Shown here: positions 6,310 through 6,615 of the stretch, piece by piece
Position numbering within the stretch: the first letter of the stretch is position 1
Layout: each line of letters begins with the position of its first letter
Assembly: GCA_963975135.1 (NCBI GenBank)
Contig: CAXBGQ010000178.1
Location: forward strand, 1-6,615
Reading direction: 5' to 3'
Source: Alterinioella sp963975135
GTDB lineage: Bacteria; Pseudomonadota; Alphaproteobacteria; Rhodobacterales; Rhodobacteraceae
Length of the DNA: 6,615 bases
Program-made: the position numbers and the translations under genes
Notes under the pieces: model-generated
Told to the model about the DNA's origin: nothing
What the model saw: the letters and a program-made list of their open reading frames with translations, nothing else
Databases searched by the model: none

Positions 6310-6349
6310 TGAATAAGCACCGCAGAGAGGACTCTGCGGTGCTTATTCA
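6310..6349. terminator. Bidirectional intrinsic terminator
   Basis: A perfect inverted repeat of 18 pairs (arms 6310-6327 and 6332-6349) with tetraloop AGGA. The GC-rich core (GCACCGCAGAG) is flanked by A-rich (TGAATAA) and T-rich (TTATTCA) ends, so either strand gives a stem followed by a U-rich run. It lies 17 bases after the stop of the exported-protein gene and 20 bases after the stop of the convergent rpmJ, as expected for a shared terminator. Confidence 0.88.
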
Positions 6350-6369
6350 CAACAATCTGGCCGGATGGC

Positions 6370-6495
6370 TCAGCCCTGACGGGCCTTGAACCGGCGTTGC
6401 GTCTTGTTGATCACATAGACACGGCCCTTACGGCGCACGACGCGGCAATCGCGGTGACGCTGCTTGAGCGAGCGGAGTGAGTTTCTGACCTTCAT
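6370..6495 (-). CDS. rpmJ: 50S ribosomal protein L36 (bL36), zinc-ligand-poor form
   Basis: A small basic protein of the large ribosomal subunit. The 41-residue product begins MKVRNSLRSLKQRHRDC, continues RVVRRKGRVYVINKTQRRF and ends KARQG, the form of bL36 typical of alphaproteobacteria. The zinc-binding form has Cys-x2-Cys...Cys...His; here only one cysteine (Cys17) is present, so this is the zinc-independent C-minus type. The minus-strand Shine-Dalgarno AGGAG (6503-6507) lies seven bases before the ATG. It is too short for usual ORF thresholds but unmistakable. The gene reads toward the shared terminator and sits 67 bases downstream of a tRNA on the same strand. That gap contains two weak short stem-loops (6515-6530 and 6541-6557) and no promoter I can defend. 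Confidence 0.97.
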   Translation of the reverse strand: MKVRNSLRSLKQRHRDCRVVRRKGRVYVINKTQRRFKARQG

Positions 6496-6562
6496 CGGTC
6501 CTCTCCTCTTTCGCGGCGCGGCGATGCGCCTTTGGGTTATGCCCTTGAAAACAGGGCGGAAA

Positions 6563-6615
6563 TGGTGGGCGATACTGGGATCGAACCAGTGACCCCTTCG
6601 ATGTCAACGAAGTGC
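6563..6615 (-). tRNA. tRNA-Val (anticodon GAC), 3' portion only
   Basis: Read on the minus strand, the last 53 bases are tRNA positions 24-76. They contain anticodon stem CTTCG/CGAAG around loop TTGACAT (anticodon GAC, valine), a five-base variable loop GGGTC, T-stem ACTGG/CCAGT around TTCGATC, acceptor strand ATCGCCC, discriminator A and an encoded CCA. The D-arm and 5' acceptor strand lie beyond the right edge of the window. The anticodon reads GUC and GUU codons. Confidence 0.95.

Noticed and set aside
6515..6557. Two short GC stem-loops between the tRNA and rpmJ as regulatory or terminator elements
   Set aside because: Each has only five pairs, without a U-run, and is likely by chance in GC-rich DNA; not enough to call.
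6563..6615. tRNA end as an integration (att) site
   Set aside because: tRNA 3' ends often host islands, but no integrase, direct repeat of the tRNA end or composition shift is visible in the window.

Overview
The window looks like a chromosomal segment of an alphaproteobacterium, most likely Rhodobacteraceae-like. The composition is GC-rich, and the 41-residue ribosomal protein L36 at the right end has the alphaproteobacterial form (starting MKVRNSLRSLK and lacking a full set of zinc ligands). The gene styles (a LIV-type ABC transporter with a CoA-ligase-like gene, and a secreted caspase-fold/peptidoglycan-binding protein) also fit. This placement rests on recognised families and was not searched.

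Left and centre (1-4188, + strand): a run of co-directional genes forms the 3' part of a branched-chain-amino-acid-type (HAAT/LIV) ABC transporter operon. In order they are the 3' part of a LivM-like permease, a periplasmic substrate-binding protein with a clear signal peptide, a LivF-like ATPase, and a PaaK-like member of the AMP-forming ligase superfamily. The LivH and LivG partners would be expected to the left, outside the window. A strong GC stem-loop follows the binding-protein gene and probably raises its message relative to livF. The ligase neighbour suggests the imported substrate is a carboxylic acid, perhaps aromatic, that is activated to a CoA thioester on entry. The ligase has an altered phosphate-binding loop, so its chemistry should not be assumed.

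Centre-right (4223-6292, + strand): 34 bases further on, with its own very strong Shine-Dalgarno, is a 689-residue exported protein. It has a degenerate caspase-like domain (no cysteine anywhere in the protein), a 40-residue W/Y/YP repeat, a peptidoglycan-binding-like domain, six more copies of the repeat, and a second peptidoglycan-binding-like domain. This is the least ordinary object in the window.

Right end (6310-6615): a perfect 18-bp inverted repeat serves as a shared terminator between the + strand run and a convergent minus-strand pair, rpmJ (bL36) and a tRNA-Val(GAC) cut by the window edge. No mobile element, CRISPR array or phage gene was seen, and no stretch over 300 bases lacks a gene.
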